A DNA stretch of 64,000 bases from JAAZAI01 sp050942875 (GTDB lineage: Bacteria > Verrucomicrobiota > Kiritimatiellia > RFP12 > UBA3636). The notes beneath the pieces were generated by a model. That model searched no databases. It was not told the origin of the DNA and worked only from the letters and a program-made list of their open reading frames with translations. The stretch lies in NCBI GenBank assembly GCA_050942875.1, contig JBMNOD010000002.1:28449-92448 (forward strand). Direction: 5' to 3'. Made by a program: the position numbers and the translations under genes. This document shows, piece after piece, positions 23,947 through 33,856 of this stretch. Within the stretch, counting starts at the first letter, position 1. The number at the start of each line of letters is the position of its first letter.

Positions 23947-26877
23947 ATGATGAACCTAAAACCAACATGCGTTCACATGAAGACGGCCACGCCTGCGATG
24001 AAAATCGCCGGAATCCTTCTGTTGCTCGGGCTCGTGCATGCTGACGCAGCGCTCGCAATCCGAATCTTTCCATCCCCTCGCATCATCAAACCCGCCGGAG
24101 AACCGATCGCGCTCGCAGGCAATGCCGCCGTGGCTCCGGCAATCGTCCCCGTCAATCCCACAGACACAATGCAGGTCGGCATCGACGTCATCCAGTCGCG
24201 TCTGGCGAAGCTCGACGCCAAGCCCTGGCGCATCGTCTCGGCAACCGAGGCGAAATCCGAGCGTCTCGCCATCCATCTCGTTGTCGCAGGTTCCGGCGCA
24301 GAAGCGGACGAGTTCGTCGCGTCCCACGCCCTCGGCGTGACAACCGCCACGCCTGGCCCGCAAGGCTATGCAATCACCTGCCGGAAGACGGCGGCCGGCT
24401 TGGCCGTCTTCGTGGTCGGCAGCGATGAAACAGGCATGCTCTACGGTTGCGTGACACTCGCGCATTTCATCACGATGGATTCAGGGCAACGCCTCTGCCT
24501 TCTCCCGCACGATGTGCGCGACTGGCCGGATTTCAAACATCGCATGCTGGGGTCCAGCGAACCGCTCCGCCACGCTTGGAACGCCTACGACGCACTCGTC
24601 GTGTCCGGACGCCACGAAGAGGCCTCCGCGCTTGCCGAAGAGCTCGACCCCGTCTTCCACGCCCACATCGACTGGATGCTCTGGAACAAGATCAACCTCG
24701 TCGACTTCTACGTCCCCTCCGTGCGCAACGCCGCGCAGAAAGCCCGAATGGCTCGCTGGACCGACTACATGCGGACGCGAGGGATCGGGCTGACCTGGTG
24801 CCAATCCGCCCCGGTCGGGAGTGCGGCGGAGAATCGCCGAGGCTGCGTGAAGATGGGCGCCTTCGAGTACTGCTGGAGCGACGACGAGCGACACCAGGCG
24901 CAGGCAATCCAACGGGCGAACGTGATTCGTGATCTCGGCGTCCGTCACTTCTCGCTCCACATGATCGACGCGGACGGCCCCGATCCCGAGCACTGGAGCC
25001 AACGCTGCGACGAATGCAAGCGCCGCTTTGGCGACGACCGCGCCGCCGCCGACGTCAACATCTTCACGTCCTACTACGACGCGATCCGCGAACGCGCGCC
25101 CGACTGCCGGATCGAATTCATCCCCGTCCCCTACAAGGCCTGGCCGTTCTACGAACCCGGGATGATGGAGCTGTCGATCGAATGGCAGCAAGGCAACCCC
25201 GAAGCCCAGGCCAAGCGGCAGATGACGGAAGCGGCGCTCGCGTACTTCAAGCGCCTTGACGAACTCTTGCCGAAAGACGCCTACATCACCTTGCGCGAAC
25301 ACGGACGCAAGCCGTCGCTCGCCTACCGGGCGGCATTCGGCAACCGCCCGCTTGTCATCTGGTGGTGGCAATTTCCAGTCTACGGCTGGCAGACATTCTT
25401 TCACAGCATGGGGCGTTATACGAAAACCTGGGACTTCGACGACCCGCGCAACCTGGTCTTCGTCACGTCTCACGACCTCCCCGCAACCGAACGGCTGATC
25501 ACGCTGTTCAACCACGAGTACGCCTGGAACTGCAACGCGCCAGGAGCCGCCGTGCTCGAAGAGGCCTACGACTACCGCATTGGGCCCGAACTCCTGGAGC
25601 CGACGAGCGTCGCCATCCCGTTCCTCGATGCCGCCGCCGCTGAGATCTACGGTCCGTCCGCTGGTTCCGTCGTGGCCGAAATCTGCAAGGAGCCCCTTTC
25701 CCTGATGTTCATCGCCCGGCCGCGCGTAACGCGCGTCATCAACGGTGAATCGCACAACCTCTACAACGACGACGCGAACCTTCTCAGGGATCCGCTGCCT
25801 CAAATGCGCGTCCAAGCCGATGCCGCAGCACGAGCGGCTGCGATTTGCGCGAAATTCTTCGCCAAGAGCCCCGTCCTCGACGGGCCCGCAAAGAACGATC
25901 TGCCGGCCATCTACCGCAGTGCCGTCCAGGCGAAACATGCGGCCGGGCTCCAAGCGCTGCGCTGGGCATGCGACCGCGCTCTGCTTGCCGGAGACGTGCA
26001 AACGGCCCGCGCCAAGGCGGCCGAAGGGCTTCGCCTGCTGGAGAGCCGAAAACTCGAACTCGCGCGACTGGAGGAAGCCCTGGCGGCATTCCCGCCCGCT
26101 TCAATGCCCGCCAATTCCGCGGAGCATGCCTTGGAGACGTTCGACACCCAGCCCTACGCCGAGGATTTCATGGCGCTGGCCAAAGCGACCGATCCGCTGA
26201 AACGACTGCTCGAGCCATCGATCACGGCAGAGCCGACCACCCTGCGCCTGCCCACCCCGCTGGAGGCGGCGGGAGGCCTGATGTCGCACACCACGACCCT
26301 TGCGGCGCGAGAGACGGCGACGGGGCTTGACCTGGCCTTCACTCTGCGAGAAGACGCCGAATCCTGGCCCGCCATCCCAACGCGCGCGCACGATGCGTTG
26401 TTGACCGCCGACGCCGGAGAACAGTCGGCCTATGTGGGACTCTACATCCGTTCCGCCAACAGCCGGAACGTGGCGGTTTTCCTGTTCGACTGGACGGGCA
26501 ATCGCCTGGAAGGCCGTTGCAAACTTGAAACGATCGCCGAGGTCGCAACCGCCGACTGGGATCCGCGCTGGTCCTGCCATGTCGTCCGGCGGCCGAAGCT
26601 TCGCGCCGGGCTCGATCTCGCCTGGAACGGGTCATGGAATCTGCAGGCGACAAAACAAGATCGCACCTGGTCGGCCGCCGTGTCGATCCCCTGGACCACG
26701 CTGGCCGACGCGTTCGGCGAGCCGGTCGATCGCGAGAAGCTCCAATTTGTCGTCGAGCGCTACTGGCGCAGCCGCGAGCCCTTCGGCCCCGGCGAATACG
26801 GGCGGCTCGGCGATTTTGAAGGACGGTGGATCCCGTGGGACAAAACCGTCAACGGGATTGTAAAAACAGGAGAATGA
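23947..26877 (+). CDS. Large secreted putative glycoside hydrolase (GH20/GH84-like layout) with CBM9-like C terminus
   Basis: The 976-residue protein has a hydrophobic export segment (MKIAGILLLLGLVHADAALA) about 20 residues after the start. The next ~150 residues resemble the non-catalytic alpha/beta domain before GH20/GH67/GH84 barrels, ending in GPQGYAITCR and GSDETGMLYGCVTLAHF. A probable TIM barrel then begins at DVRDWPDFKHRML and includes HFSLHMIDADGPDPEHW and CDECKRRFGDDRAAADVN. The C-terminal ~180 residues look CBM9-like (AAVSIPWTTLADAFG, FEGRWIPWDK). I cannot assign the exact family or substrate. The ATGATG start has GAGG upstream; frame upstream of it is ignored because the promoter lies there. 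Confidence 0.65.
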   Translation: MMNLKPTCVHMKTATPAMKIAGILLLLGLVHADAALAIRIFPSPRIIKPAGEPIALAGNAAVAPAIVPVNPTDTMQVGIDVIQSRLAKLDAKPWRIVSATEAKSERLAIHLVVAGSGAEADEFVASHALGVTTATPGPQGYAITCRKTAAGLAVFVVGSDETGMLYGCVTLAHFITMDSGQRLCLLPHDVRDWPDFKHRMLGSSEPLRHAWNAYDALVVSGRHEEASALAEELDPVFHAHIDWMLWNKINLVDFYVPSVRNAAQKARMARWTDYMRTRGIGLTWCQSAPVGSAAENRRGCVKMGAFEYCWSDDERHQAQAIQRANVIRDLGVRHFSLHMIDADGPDPEHWSQRCDECKRRFGDDRAAADVNIFTSYYDAIRERAPDCRIEFIPVPYKAWPFYEPGMMELSIEWQQGNPEAQAKRQMTEAALAYFKRLDELLPKDAYITLREHGRKPSLAYRAAFGNRPLVIWWWQFPVYGWQTFFHSMGRYTKTWDFDDPRNLVFVTSHDLPATERLITLFNHEYAWNCNAPGAAVLEEAYDYRIGPELLEPTSVAIPFLDAAAAEIYGPSAGSVVAEICKEPLSLMFIARPRVTRVINGESHNLYNDDANLLRDPLPQMRVQADAAARAAAICAKFFAKSPVLDGPAKNDLPAIYRSAVQAKHAAGLQALRWACDRALLAGDVQTARAKAAEGLRLLESRKLELARLEEALAAFPPASMPANSAEHALETFDTQPYAEDFMALAKATDPLKRLLEPSITAEPTTLRLPTPLEAAGGLMSHTTTLAARETATGLDLAFTLREDAESWPAIPTRAHDALLTADAGEQSAYVGLYIRSANSRNVAVFLFDWTGNRLEGRCKLETIAEVATADWDPRWSCHVVRRPKLRAGLDLAWNGSWNLQATKQDRTWSAAVSIPWTTLADAFGEPVDREKLQFVVERYWRSREPFGPGEYGRLGDFEGRWIPWDKTVNGIVKTGE

Positions 26878-26893
26878 AAACAGGAGAAGAGAA

Positions 26894-28117
26894 ATGAAAT
26901 GCAATGCAATGACGACGACCCTCCGCCGATGGCTTGCCTGCTTGATGCTGGCAAGCGTTTCCTGCGGAGCCTTTGCCGGGCAATCCATCACCAATCTGTT
27001 GATTGAGGATACGGAAATGACGCCGGGCAGATACACGCCTGAGTCAACCGCGAACGCGGTTGTTCTTGGCACCCTTGGCGGAAACCTCTACCGTTCCCTG
27101 TTCAGAGCCCATGGACCCGATGTGCAGGATGGACATGTGTTGACGAACGCGGTTTTGCGGTTGTACGTGGATCAATATGGCTTGAACCGATCCGTAAACC
27201 TCCACCGGACGACCACTCCCTGGGACGTTGCCGTGGCGACATGGTACACGAACATGACGGGAGCCGCCTGGGCGGAACCGGGATTGCTGGCGGGGACGGA
27301 CTACGTCGCGACGCCGACGGCCACGGCGACGACGCCGGGAGCCAATGGCTTCACGACGTTCAACGTGACGGCCGACGTTCAGGCGCTCCTCAACAGCTCA
27401 GACGCAAGCTTGAGCTGGCTGGCGAAGCTGCCAAACGAAGCGCAACTCGTTCGTTTTCGAACGCTGGAGCATACGGAACCCTCTCAACGGCCGAACATCG
27501 TCTACCACTATGCGAAGCAAGAGGTTCAAGGAACCGTTGTCACCAACGAGGCGACGGCGGATCTTCACATCATCGACACCGCTCCCAACACGCCTCAAGG
27601 CGGAACCACAATGCTGGCGGGCTACTTGATATCGAGCAAAAGCATGACACGCAGCCTTGTCGCCACCGCATTGCCGGTCGTCCCGTCGGCCGCCATCATT
27701 GAGAACGCCCAGCTTCGACTCTATCAGGACAACAACATCGCCAGCTACCGAGAAGGCGCCGTGATCAGGCTTCATCGTCTGCTGAAGCCGTGGAACGAAT
27801 CCGCGACATGGAACTCAAATGGCATTGCATCAGCCTGGGCGGCGCCTGGCTTGAGCGCGGGGGCGGACTACGTCACGGCGCCCACGGATGCGAATGTCAT
27901 GCCGCTCAACCGCCACACGTATTTCGATGTGACGCAAGATGTGCGCGCATTTGCCAACGGCGACGCGCCGAATTACGGCTGGATTGCCATCAACGCCCAG
28001 GAAAGCGGCAACACGCTTTCGCGGTTCCGCACACGCGAAGACGCCACGGCATCCTGGCGCCCCGCGCTGATCGTGCGCTACTCCATCCCGCCCGGCACGG
28101 TGCTTACCGTGCGCTAG
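26894..28117 (+). CDS. Secreted protein with two DNRLRE-type domains
   Basis: The 407-residue protein has a signal peptide (MTTTLRRWLACLMLASVSCGAFA from residue 6) followed by two similar halves. Each half has the DNRLRE pattern: an opening strand, 'NAVLRLYVDQYGLNRSVNLHR' in the first half and 'NAQLRLYQDNN' with 'VIRLHRLLKPWNESATW' in the second, the core TAAWAEPGLLAGTDYV/SAWAAPGLSAGADYV and the closing 'RFRTLEHTEPSQRPNIVY' or 'RFRTREDATASWRPALIVR'. DNRLRE domains occur in secreted surface and carbohydrate-active proteins. Some belong to a carbohydrate-binding family. It lies 16 bp after the hydrolase gene. Confidence 0.75.
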   Translation: MKCNAMTTTLRRWLACLMLASVSCGAFAGQSITNLLIEDTEMTPGRYTPESTANAVVLGTLGGNLYRSLFRAHGPDVQDGHVLTNAVLRLYVDQYGLNRSVNLHRTTTPWDVAVATWYTNMTGAAWAEPGLLAGTDYVATPTATATTPGANGFTTFNVTADVQALLNSSDASLSWLAKLPNEAQLVRFRTLEHTEPSQRPNIVYHYAKQEVQGTVVTNEATADLHIIDTAPNTPQGGTTMLAGYLISSKSMTRSLVATALPVVPSAAIIENAQLRLYQDNNIASYREGAVIRLHRLLKPWNESATWNSNGIASAWAAPGLSAGADYVTAPTDANVMPLNRHTYFDVTQDVRAFANGDAPNYGWIAINAQESGNTLSRFRTREDATASWRPALIVRYSIPPGTVLTVR

Positions 28118-28181
28118 ACAGGATGAACGAAGCGCGCCGACTCCATGAGAACCCCGTCTTGACCCCCACGACGGCGAACCC

Positions 28182-29243
28182 ATGAAAAAAACGTCCTCCA
28201 CACACTCGCCCTTCCCCTCCGCATCCGCCAAAGGGAAGCCCGCCAAACGGACCACGCTGAGACAGGTCGCCGCCGCCGCCGAGGTCTCGCTCTCCACGGC
28301 CAGCCACATCCTGGGCACGCGGGCGGACCGATACAGCCCCGAGATGCGCGAACGCGTGAGGCGGACGGCCGTCGAACTGGGCTACCGTCCCAACGGCTTC
28401 GCCAAGGCCATGCGCTCCGGCCGCTTCGGCGCGGCGTCCCTTTTGCTCAGCAGCAACCCCGACCACAGCGAGCTGTTCAACCCGCTGACCATCGGCATCC
28501 ACGACGCCCTGGCCGAGCAGGGGATGCATCTGACGCTGGACATGCTTTCCGACAAGGAGCTGACCGACCCGAAGTTCGTGCCGCGCTTTCTGCGCGTGCG
28601 AATGGTCGACGGGCTTCTCATCGCCTACTACCATGGGATTCCCGAGCGGTTCAAAGCGTTGCTCCACCAGAACCAGATCCCCTCCGTCTGGGTCAATTCA
28701 AGACACGCGGCGGATTGCGTCCATCCCGACGACCTGGCGGCGGGGCGGCAGGCGGCCGGACATCTGCTCAAACGCGGCTGCCGCCGAATCGCCTACGCCG
28801 ACTACACGCTGCCAGTCCCAAGCGACGGCATGACGGCGCGCGGGGCGGGATGTGCACAAGCCCTGCGCGAGGCGGGATTCGCCCCGAGAAAAATCAGCCC
28901 CGCGGACAAGCTGCCGCGAACCGAGCGCATCGCCTTCAGCCGCGCATGGCTCGAGAAACGCGATCGTCCCGATGCCGTCGTCTGCATCTCCCTGACAACG
29001 GCGCTGCCCATCCTCCAAACAGCCGCCGAAATGGGGATCCGCGTCCCTGAGGATCTCGCGCTCGTGACTTTCGCGACCCAGCCTGTCAACCACACCGGCG
29101 TCCACGTCACGTCCCTGCAAATCCCCTTCAACCAAGTCGGCCGACAGGCCGTCGCCATGCTGGGGCGAAAGCTGGCGCAGCCAGGCGAACCGCAACCGCC
29201 GGAGCTCGTCCCCTTCACCCTCGACCCCGGAGCCACCTCGTGA
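28182..29243 (+). CDS. LacI-family transcriptional regulator
   Basis: The 353-residue protein has a LacI-type helix-turn-helix near residue 25 (TLRQVAAAAEVSLSTASHIL) and the hinge-proximal RVRRTAVELGYRPNGFAKAM. A periplasmic-binding-like effector domain follows (VDGLLIAYYHGIPERF, GRQAAGHLLKRGCRRIAYAD, PEDLALVTFATQ). Usual effectors are sugars. It lies inside the hydrolase operon and overlaps the next gene by 4 bp (GTGA), so it likely autoregulates the cluster through the palindrome at 23917. Confidence 0.9.
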   Translation: MKKTSSTHSPFPSASAKGKPAKRTTLRQVAAAAEVSLSTASHILGTRADRYSPEMRERVRRTAVELGYRPNGFAKAMRSGRFGAASLLLSSNPDHSELFNPLTIGIHDALAEQGMHLTLDMLSDKELTDPKFVPRFLRVRMVDGLLIAYYHGIPERFKALLHQNQIPSVWVNSRHAADCVHPDDLAAGRQAAGHLLKRGCRRIAYADYTLPVPSDGMTARGAGCAQALREAGFAPRKISPADKLPRTERIAFSRAWLEKRDRPDAVVCISLTTALPILQTAAEMGIRVPEDLALVTFATQPVNHTGVHVTSLQIPFNQVGRQAVAMLGRKLAQPGEPQPPELVPFTLDPGATS

Positions 29244-32200
29244 AACCCCCTCTGCCACGCGCATCCGTCTGCGGAACCGCCCTGGCATGCCTCGCGTTGT
29301 CCGCCACCGGCGCACCGACCGGCGGAGACGCGCCATGCCCCGTGCCGGCCCCCTGGTCGTTCCACGATGCCGCATGGCAGCGCAGCGCCGCCCGCGAACG
29401 CGTCTGCCTGAACGGCTTCTGGCGCTTCTGGCCGGACGACAACGCCGGCAAAATCCCAGACGCCGACACGGGCTGGTGCTGGATGAAGGTTCCCGGATCA
29501 TGGCCGACGTCCCACCGCTGGGGACTCTTTCCGTACCCGTTCGTTCCTGTCATGAGCGCACGATGGGCGAAAGAGCTTCCAATCGACATCGACCGCGGGA
29601 ACTGGCACAGCAAGAACAACGCCGTCGGCGAGCCCATCCCCTTCGACCAAGTGCAACGCGCCTGGTACCAGCGCGAAATCACGTTCCCGTCCCGCTGGGA
29701 AGGCAAGCGCATCCTGCTCAGCGCGGACAACGTCGAACTGTCGGCCAACGTCTTCATCGACGGCGTCGCCGTCGGCCGGATCGCCTGGCCGCATGGCGAA
29801 GTCGATTTGACCCGGCAAGCGGTTTTCGACCGCCCCGTCTTGCTCAGCCTCCGGCTCCTGGGCACGGGCGGAGACATCCGCGGCCTGGCCGGAGACGTGT
29901 TTCTCGAAGCGCGCCCGCAAGGCGCCGTGCTGGAGGATGTCTACCTTGTGCCATCCGTCTCCCGCGAAACGCTCGCGATCCGCGGCCGCGTCGTCGGCGC
30001 CGCCACCCAGGACGGCTGCAAGATCGCCGGACAAGCCGATCTGGACGGCCGCTGCGTGTTCTCGTTCGACCCCCAGCCAATCAGCCCCGCGGCGGATGGC
30101 GAGTTCTCGCTGACCGTGCCCTGGGAAAACGCCGCGCGATGGGATTTCGACACCCCCGTTTTGCACGACGTGCGCATCCGCCTGGCAAGCGCCGACGGCA
30201 CGACGCTCGATGAAACGCCGCCCATTCGCATGGGCTTCCGCGAATTCGTCGCGGAGGGGCGGCAGTTCCTGCTCAACGGCATGCCCGTTCATTTCCGCAG
30301 CGGCTTCTACAAGCCCATCGGCGCCTCCACGGGGCTGGCCGACGAGGCCACCGTCCGGCGCGTCGTCTCCCGGATGCGAGAGCAAGGCTGCAACTTGCTG
30401 GTCAGCTCAATTTATTCCTCAGGGCCAGGACAACTGCACTATCCGCGGCAATTTCTGGAGACTTGCGACGAACTGGGCGTGGCGGTGCAGTTGCAGCTCA
30501 ACAAGGCCACCCAGTTCATGACGCACTCGGAGCAGGACGGCTGGCAGCTCCCTCCCGACGGACTGGCGCGATGGGAGGAGGCCGTGCGACCGCAAATCCT
30601 CCGCCAGCGCCAGCACCCCAGCCTGTTCTTCTGGGCCGCCAACGCCAACATCTTCGCCGGCGCGGAGAAGGCCAACCCACGCGACTGGATCCTGCCCGAA
30701 CGCCCAACCCAGCGCATGCCGGGATGGGACACGTTCACCGAGATCTTGAGGGCGTCGGACGCGGCAATCCGCCGACTCGATGGCGAGCGACCGATCATCA
30801 CGCTGGGAAACGGAAACTTCGGCGACGTCATCAGCGCCTATGTCTATCCAAATTTCTACCCCCGCCAGCAGCAGCGCGAAATGCCCTCGCTCTGGGCGGA
30901 ACGCGGCCTCAAACCGCTGATGATCGCCGAATGGGGGAATCCAGCCGACATCTCCTTCTCCGCCCACCGGGCCGACAAGCCGCGCTGGCCCGATTTAGGC
31001 GATCACGCCGAACCCCTCCCCGTCGAATTCAGCGCCATCTTCGATGGCGACGCGGCCTACGCCCTCGACGCCGCCGGACAAAGCCTCTACGCCGGGCTGC
31101 CCCAGCTTCACGAACAGCCGTTCAGCATCTACCACTGGACGCGCCAGCAAGCCGTCCGCTTCGGCATGGGGCCTGGCTTCTTCAAGACGAAGATCGACAG
31201 CATCCGCGAGGTTCTGCCCACATGGCGCGCCTATGGCGTCTCGGCCATCGGCGTCCTTGAACCCTATGAACATCGGCAAATCGCCCAGCCGGAACGCGAC
31301 CACTGGGCGAATCCCGCCCCTCTCTCGCAGCTCAAGACCCCAGGCGTCAAACCGGACTTCCACCCGTGGTTTGAAGCAGCATGGACGCATCCGGAAGCCG
31401 ACCGCTACTTCGCGTTGTCCCCCCACGGCGCCGCGCTCCGAGAAGCGTCCGCCCCGATCTTCGCGTTCATCGGCGGCGCCCCAAGCCAGGATGGCGGGAT
31501 TGCGAACCGCACGGCGACCGCCACCCTCGGCGAACCCGTGCGCTGCGCTCTGATCTGCGGGAACGACGCCCGCCAAAGCCAAAAGGTTTCGGCCCAATGG
31601 CGAACCACGCTCAATGACGCCGAAATCGAAACGGGGGCCTCGACCTGGGCCTTGGACGCCGGCGCCCGCGCCGTCGAGCCCCTCTCCTTCGAAATCCACA
31701 CCACGACCGGCGCGTTCGCGCTCGAAGTCCAATTCGAATCCAATGGACGGAAATGGACGGACGCACGCACGTGGCACGTTCGGGGTCCGCCGGAGCCCAT
31801 TGATGAACGCGGCCTGGTCGTCTACGACCCGCCAGGCGACACGGCAACCCTGCTGGCCGAGTTGAACATTCCCTTCTCCTCCGCCCCCGCCGCCGGGCCG
31901 TTGCCGGAAGGCGCGCGACTGCTCCTTGTCGGCGAGCATGCGATCAAGCCCGCGGAAGCCCTGCCGATCGTGTACGACGCCGAGAACCAGGGGGTCGGCA
32001 TCCTCGTGCTGGCGCAGCATGCCGACGTCGTCTCGTCGAGGCTTGGCTTGCGCTACGCCGATGTCGTCGTCCAGCAATTGACGCTCCGTCGCCCGGAATC
32101 GGCCGAACTGCGCGGAGCCTCCGGCGCGACGATCCAGAACTGGGCGGGCTCGTCCAAGGTTTTCGACCCGCATCCCGACATGACCACCGTTCATCACTAT

Positions 32201-33184
32201 GCGCTGCCAATGGTGGATTGGCTCGGATTCAAGAACCCGCGGATGTTCCGCTGGGGCAACACGGGCGCCGTCGCCAGCGTGCTGCCGGAGAAGCCGGTCG
32301 CTGGAGGCTGGGCCTACTTCGTTGACGGGCAGTTCGACATGGGCTATTTCGGACTGGCGCGACACTCGGGCGGCCTCGCGCCGATCTGGCTCTGCCAACT
32401 GGACATCGTCCAGCGGACGGCCCGCGACTCCACCGCGACCCACTTGCTCCGCGATCTCGTTCTGGCGGGGCTCCGCCACGCCCCCGCCGCCCGACGCCCC
32501 TGCCTGACGGCAGGCGCCGCCGCCGCCGACTGGTCCCGCCGCCTGAAGGTGGCATCGACGGCTTGGACGCCAGGAACTGCGCTGCCGGCCAAGGGCATCC
32601 TGCTCGCCAGCGCCGACGGCATCGCCACCCTTGACTTGAACGAACTGTCCCAGGCCGTCGAGTCAGGCCTGAAAGTCCTGGCCGTCGGCTGGGAACAGCC
32701 CGCGCTCGCGACGATCACAGGGCAGAAGGTCAAGCTGACGCCCCGCGAAGTCTTCTACGAGCCCCCGCTGGTCAACCTGCCCGCGGCGTTCGCCGGGCTC
32801 GGGCCGGCAGACCTCTTCTGGCACGGCCCTCTGCCCTGCCAGGCGATCGCCTCCATCCATGCGGACAAGATCGCCACGGAAAACCTCTCCTCCTACTGGA
32901 GCCCGAACGGAACCATCGGCCACGTGGCTCGTGGCCATGGCGAAGTGGCCATGTTGCAACCCGACCACGACGTGGCGGGAAGGCCCTGGCAGAAACGGGC
33001 CGGGGACAAGCGCCTGCGCGTGATCGCGACCGTGCTGGCCAACTGGTCGGCCCCCATCGCCGACGCGCCGCTTGTCCGCTATCTGGCGGAGCCGCCCGCC
33101 CAAGACGAGAAACGCTGGGATTCAGGCCATTATCCGCGCCCCACGACTCCAGCCGACGATCCCATGCGCTGGCAATCCTGGTAA
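29240..33184 (+). CDS. Very large secreted glycoside hydrolase family 2-like protein, acid/base residue apparently lost
   Basis: The 1,314-residue protein begins at a GTG that overlaps the LacI stop and has a signal-like segment (CGTALACLALSATGAPTGG). The GH2 jelly roll is visible (LNGFWRFWPDD, VQRAWYQREITFPSRWEGKR). The TIM barrel follows with FLLNGMPVHFRSGFYKP, then HPSLFFWAANAN at 459-470 where active enzymes have WSxGNE, so the acid/base Glu position holds Asn470. The nucleophile region is kept (PLMIAEWG, Glu564). The last ~600 residues are a long extension with no domain I recognise. It may be a pseudo-enzyme or use another residue. It closes the operon. Confidence 0.7.
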   Translation: MKPPLPRASVCGTALACLALSATGAPTGGDAPCPVPAPWSFHDAAWQRSAARERVCLNGFWRFWPDDNAGKIPDADTGWCWMKVPGSWPTSHRWGLFPYPFVPVMSARWAKELPIDIDRGNWHSKNNAVGEPIPFDQVQRAWYQREITFPSRWEGKRILLSADNVELSANVFIDGVAVGRIAWPHGEVDLTRQAVFDRPVLLSLRLLGTGGDIRGLAGDVFLEARPQGAVLEDVYLVPSVSRETLAIRGRVVGAATQDGCKIAGQADLDGRCVFSFDPQPISPAADGEFSLTVPWENAARWDFDTPVLHDVRIRLASADGTTLDETPPIRMGFREFVAEGRQFLLNGMPVHFRSGFYKPIGASTGLADEATVRRVVSRMREQGCNLLVSSIYSSGPGQLHYPRQFLETCDELGVAVQLQLNKATQFMTHSEQDGWQLPPDGLARWEEAVRPQILRQRQHPSLFFWAANANIFAGAEKANPRDWILPERPTQRMPGWDTFTEILRASDAAIRRLDGERPIITLGNGNFGDVISAYVYPNFYPRQQQREMPSLWAERGLKPLMIAEWGNPADISFSAHRADKPRWPDLGDHAEPLPVEFSAIFDGDAAYALDAAGQSLYAGLPQLHEQPFSIYHWTRQQAVRFGMGPGFFKTKIDSIREVLPTWRAYGVSAIGVLEPYEHRQIAQPERDHWANPAPLSQLKTPGVKPDFHPWFEAAWTHPEADRYFALSPHGAALREASAPIFAFIGGAPSQDGGIANRTATATLGEPVRCALICGNDARQSQKVSAQWRTTLNDAEIETGASTWALDAGARAVEPLSFEIHTTTGAFALEVQFESNGRKWTDARTWHVRGPPEPIDERGLVVYDPPGDTATLLAELNIPFSSAPAAGPLPEGARLLLVGEHAIKPAEALPIVYDAENQGVGILVLAQHADVVSSRLGLRYADVVVQQLTLRRPESAELRGASGATIQNWAGSSKVFDPHPDMTTVHHYALPMVDWLGFKNPRMFRWGNTGAVASVLPEKPVAGGWAYFVDGQFDMGYFGLARHSGGLAPIWLCQLDIVQRTARDSTATHLLRDLVLAGLRHAPAARRPCLTAGAAAADWSRRLKVASTAWTPGTALPAKGILLASADGIATLDLNELSQAVESGLKVLAVGWEQPALATITGQKVKLTPREVFYEPPLVNLPAAFAGLGPADLFWHGPLPCQAIASIHADKIATENLSSYWSPNGTIGHVARGHGEVAMLQPDHDVAGRPWQKRAGDKRLRVIATVLANWSAPIADAPLVRYLAEPPAQDEKRWDSGHYPRPTTPADDPMRWQSW

Positions 33185-33189
33185 CCCCC

Positions 33190-33292
33190 TAGAGCGACTT
33201 GAGAAATAGTATAGCCGCACGATTTGAACTAGGATTCGGCGTTTTGGAGCTGGAGGATAGAATGTGGATGCGGATTTTCTTAAACCGCTCTA
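33190..33292. mobile_element. IS630-derived MITE, copy 2
   Basis: This 103-bp TA-flanked element has the same ends and interior as the copy at 15346. It is inserted 5 bp after the stop of the GH2-like gene, so the gene is intact. Confidence 0.85.
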
Positions 33293-33293
33293 G

Positions 33294-33308
33294 CCCCCCC
33301 CCCCCCCC
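33294..33308. repeat. Fifteen-base C homopolymer
   Basis: An uninterrupted run of 15 C directly follows the MITE, with a second run of 8 C about 20 bp later. It is not in a coding region and may be length-variable or a sequencing artefact. Confidence 0.6.
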
Positions 33309-33382
33309 TTATGCCAGGGGCGGCCCCCCCCAAAGGATTGTCGTAGATCCGCGGGGCAACTGGCTCGTCGGATCCAACGGCA

Positions 33383-33754
33383 TTATTGGTCTTTGGCCGC
33401 CAGACACCGCACCGCGACGCTCTCGCATCCTTCGAGGGCGCCGGGCTTGTCGAGCGTGACGGCGACCTTGAGGACGCCGGGAACGGCAAGAATCGCCTTG
33501 GCGATTCGGGAGGCAAGCGTCTCCACAAGCTGGAAGGCCGTGCCGGCGGCGGCGTCCACTGCGGCCTGGCGAATCTGGCGGTAGTCGACGACCCCTCGAA
33601 TGTCGTCGGCGACCACCCCCGCCAACGGAACTTCGCAGACGGCCTCGACGTTGAGCACGAGCCGCTGCAACCCGGTTCGTTCCTCTGGCAACACGCCGAT
33701 GAGAACGTCAATTTCCAGATTCCGAAGAAAAATGGTGTGGTGAAATTTATCCAT
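33383..33754 (-). CDS. folB: Dihydroneopterin aldolase
   Basis: The 123-residue protein fits FolB: DVLIGVLPEERTGLQRLVLN near residue 16, DDIRGVVDYRQI near 50, QLVETLASRIAKAIL near 75 and the closing KVAVTLDKPGALEGCESVAV. It makes 6-hydroxymethyl-dihydropterin in folate synthesis. It stands alone on the minus strand, divergent from the pseudopilin-like gene. Their starts are only 103 bp apart and the plus-strand promoter overlaps the folB start codon. Confidence 0.9.
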   Translation of the reverse strand: MDKFHHTIFLRNLEIDVLIGVLPEERTGLQRLVLNVEAVCEVPLAGVVADDIRGVVDYRQIRQAAVDAAAGTAFQLVETLASRIAKAILAVPGVLKVAVTLDKPGALEGCESVAVRCLAAKDQ

Positions 33755-33782
33755 TGAAATACACTCGTGGACTTGGTATAAT
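33754..33782 (+). promoter_or_regulatory. Near-consensus sigma70 promoter of the pseudopilin-like gene
   Basis: A -35 box TTGAAA at 33754-33759 and a consensus -10 TATAAT at 33777-33782 have the ideal 17-bp spacing. They lie about 75 bp before the start codon. Confidence 0.75.
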
Positions 33783-33856
33783 ATTTAGCTTACCAAAACT
33801 CAATCTAAAACTCGATTCTTCCTAGACAATTGCATCGTATCACGGCAGAGGACGCA

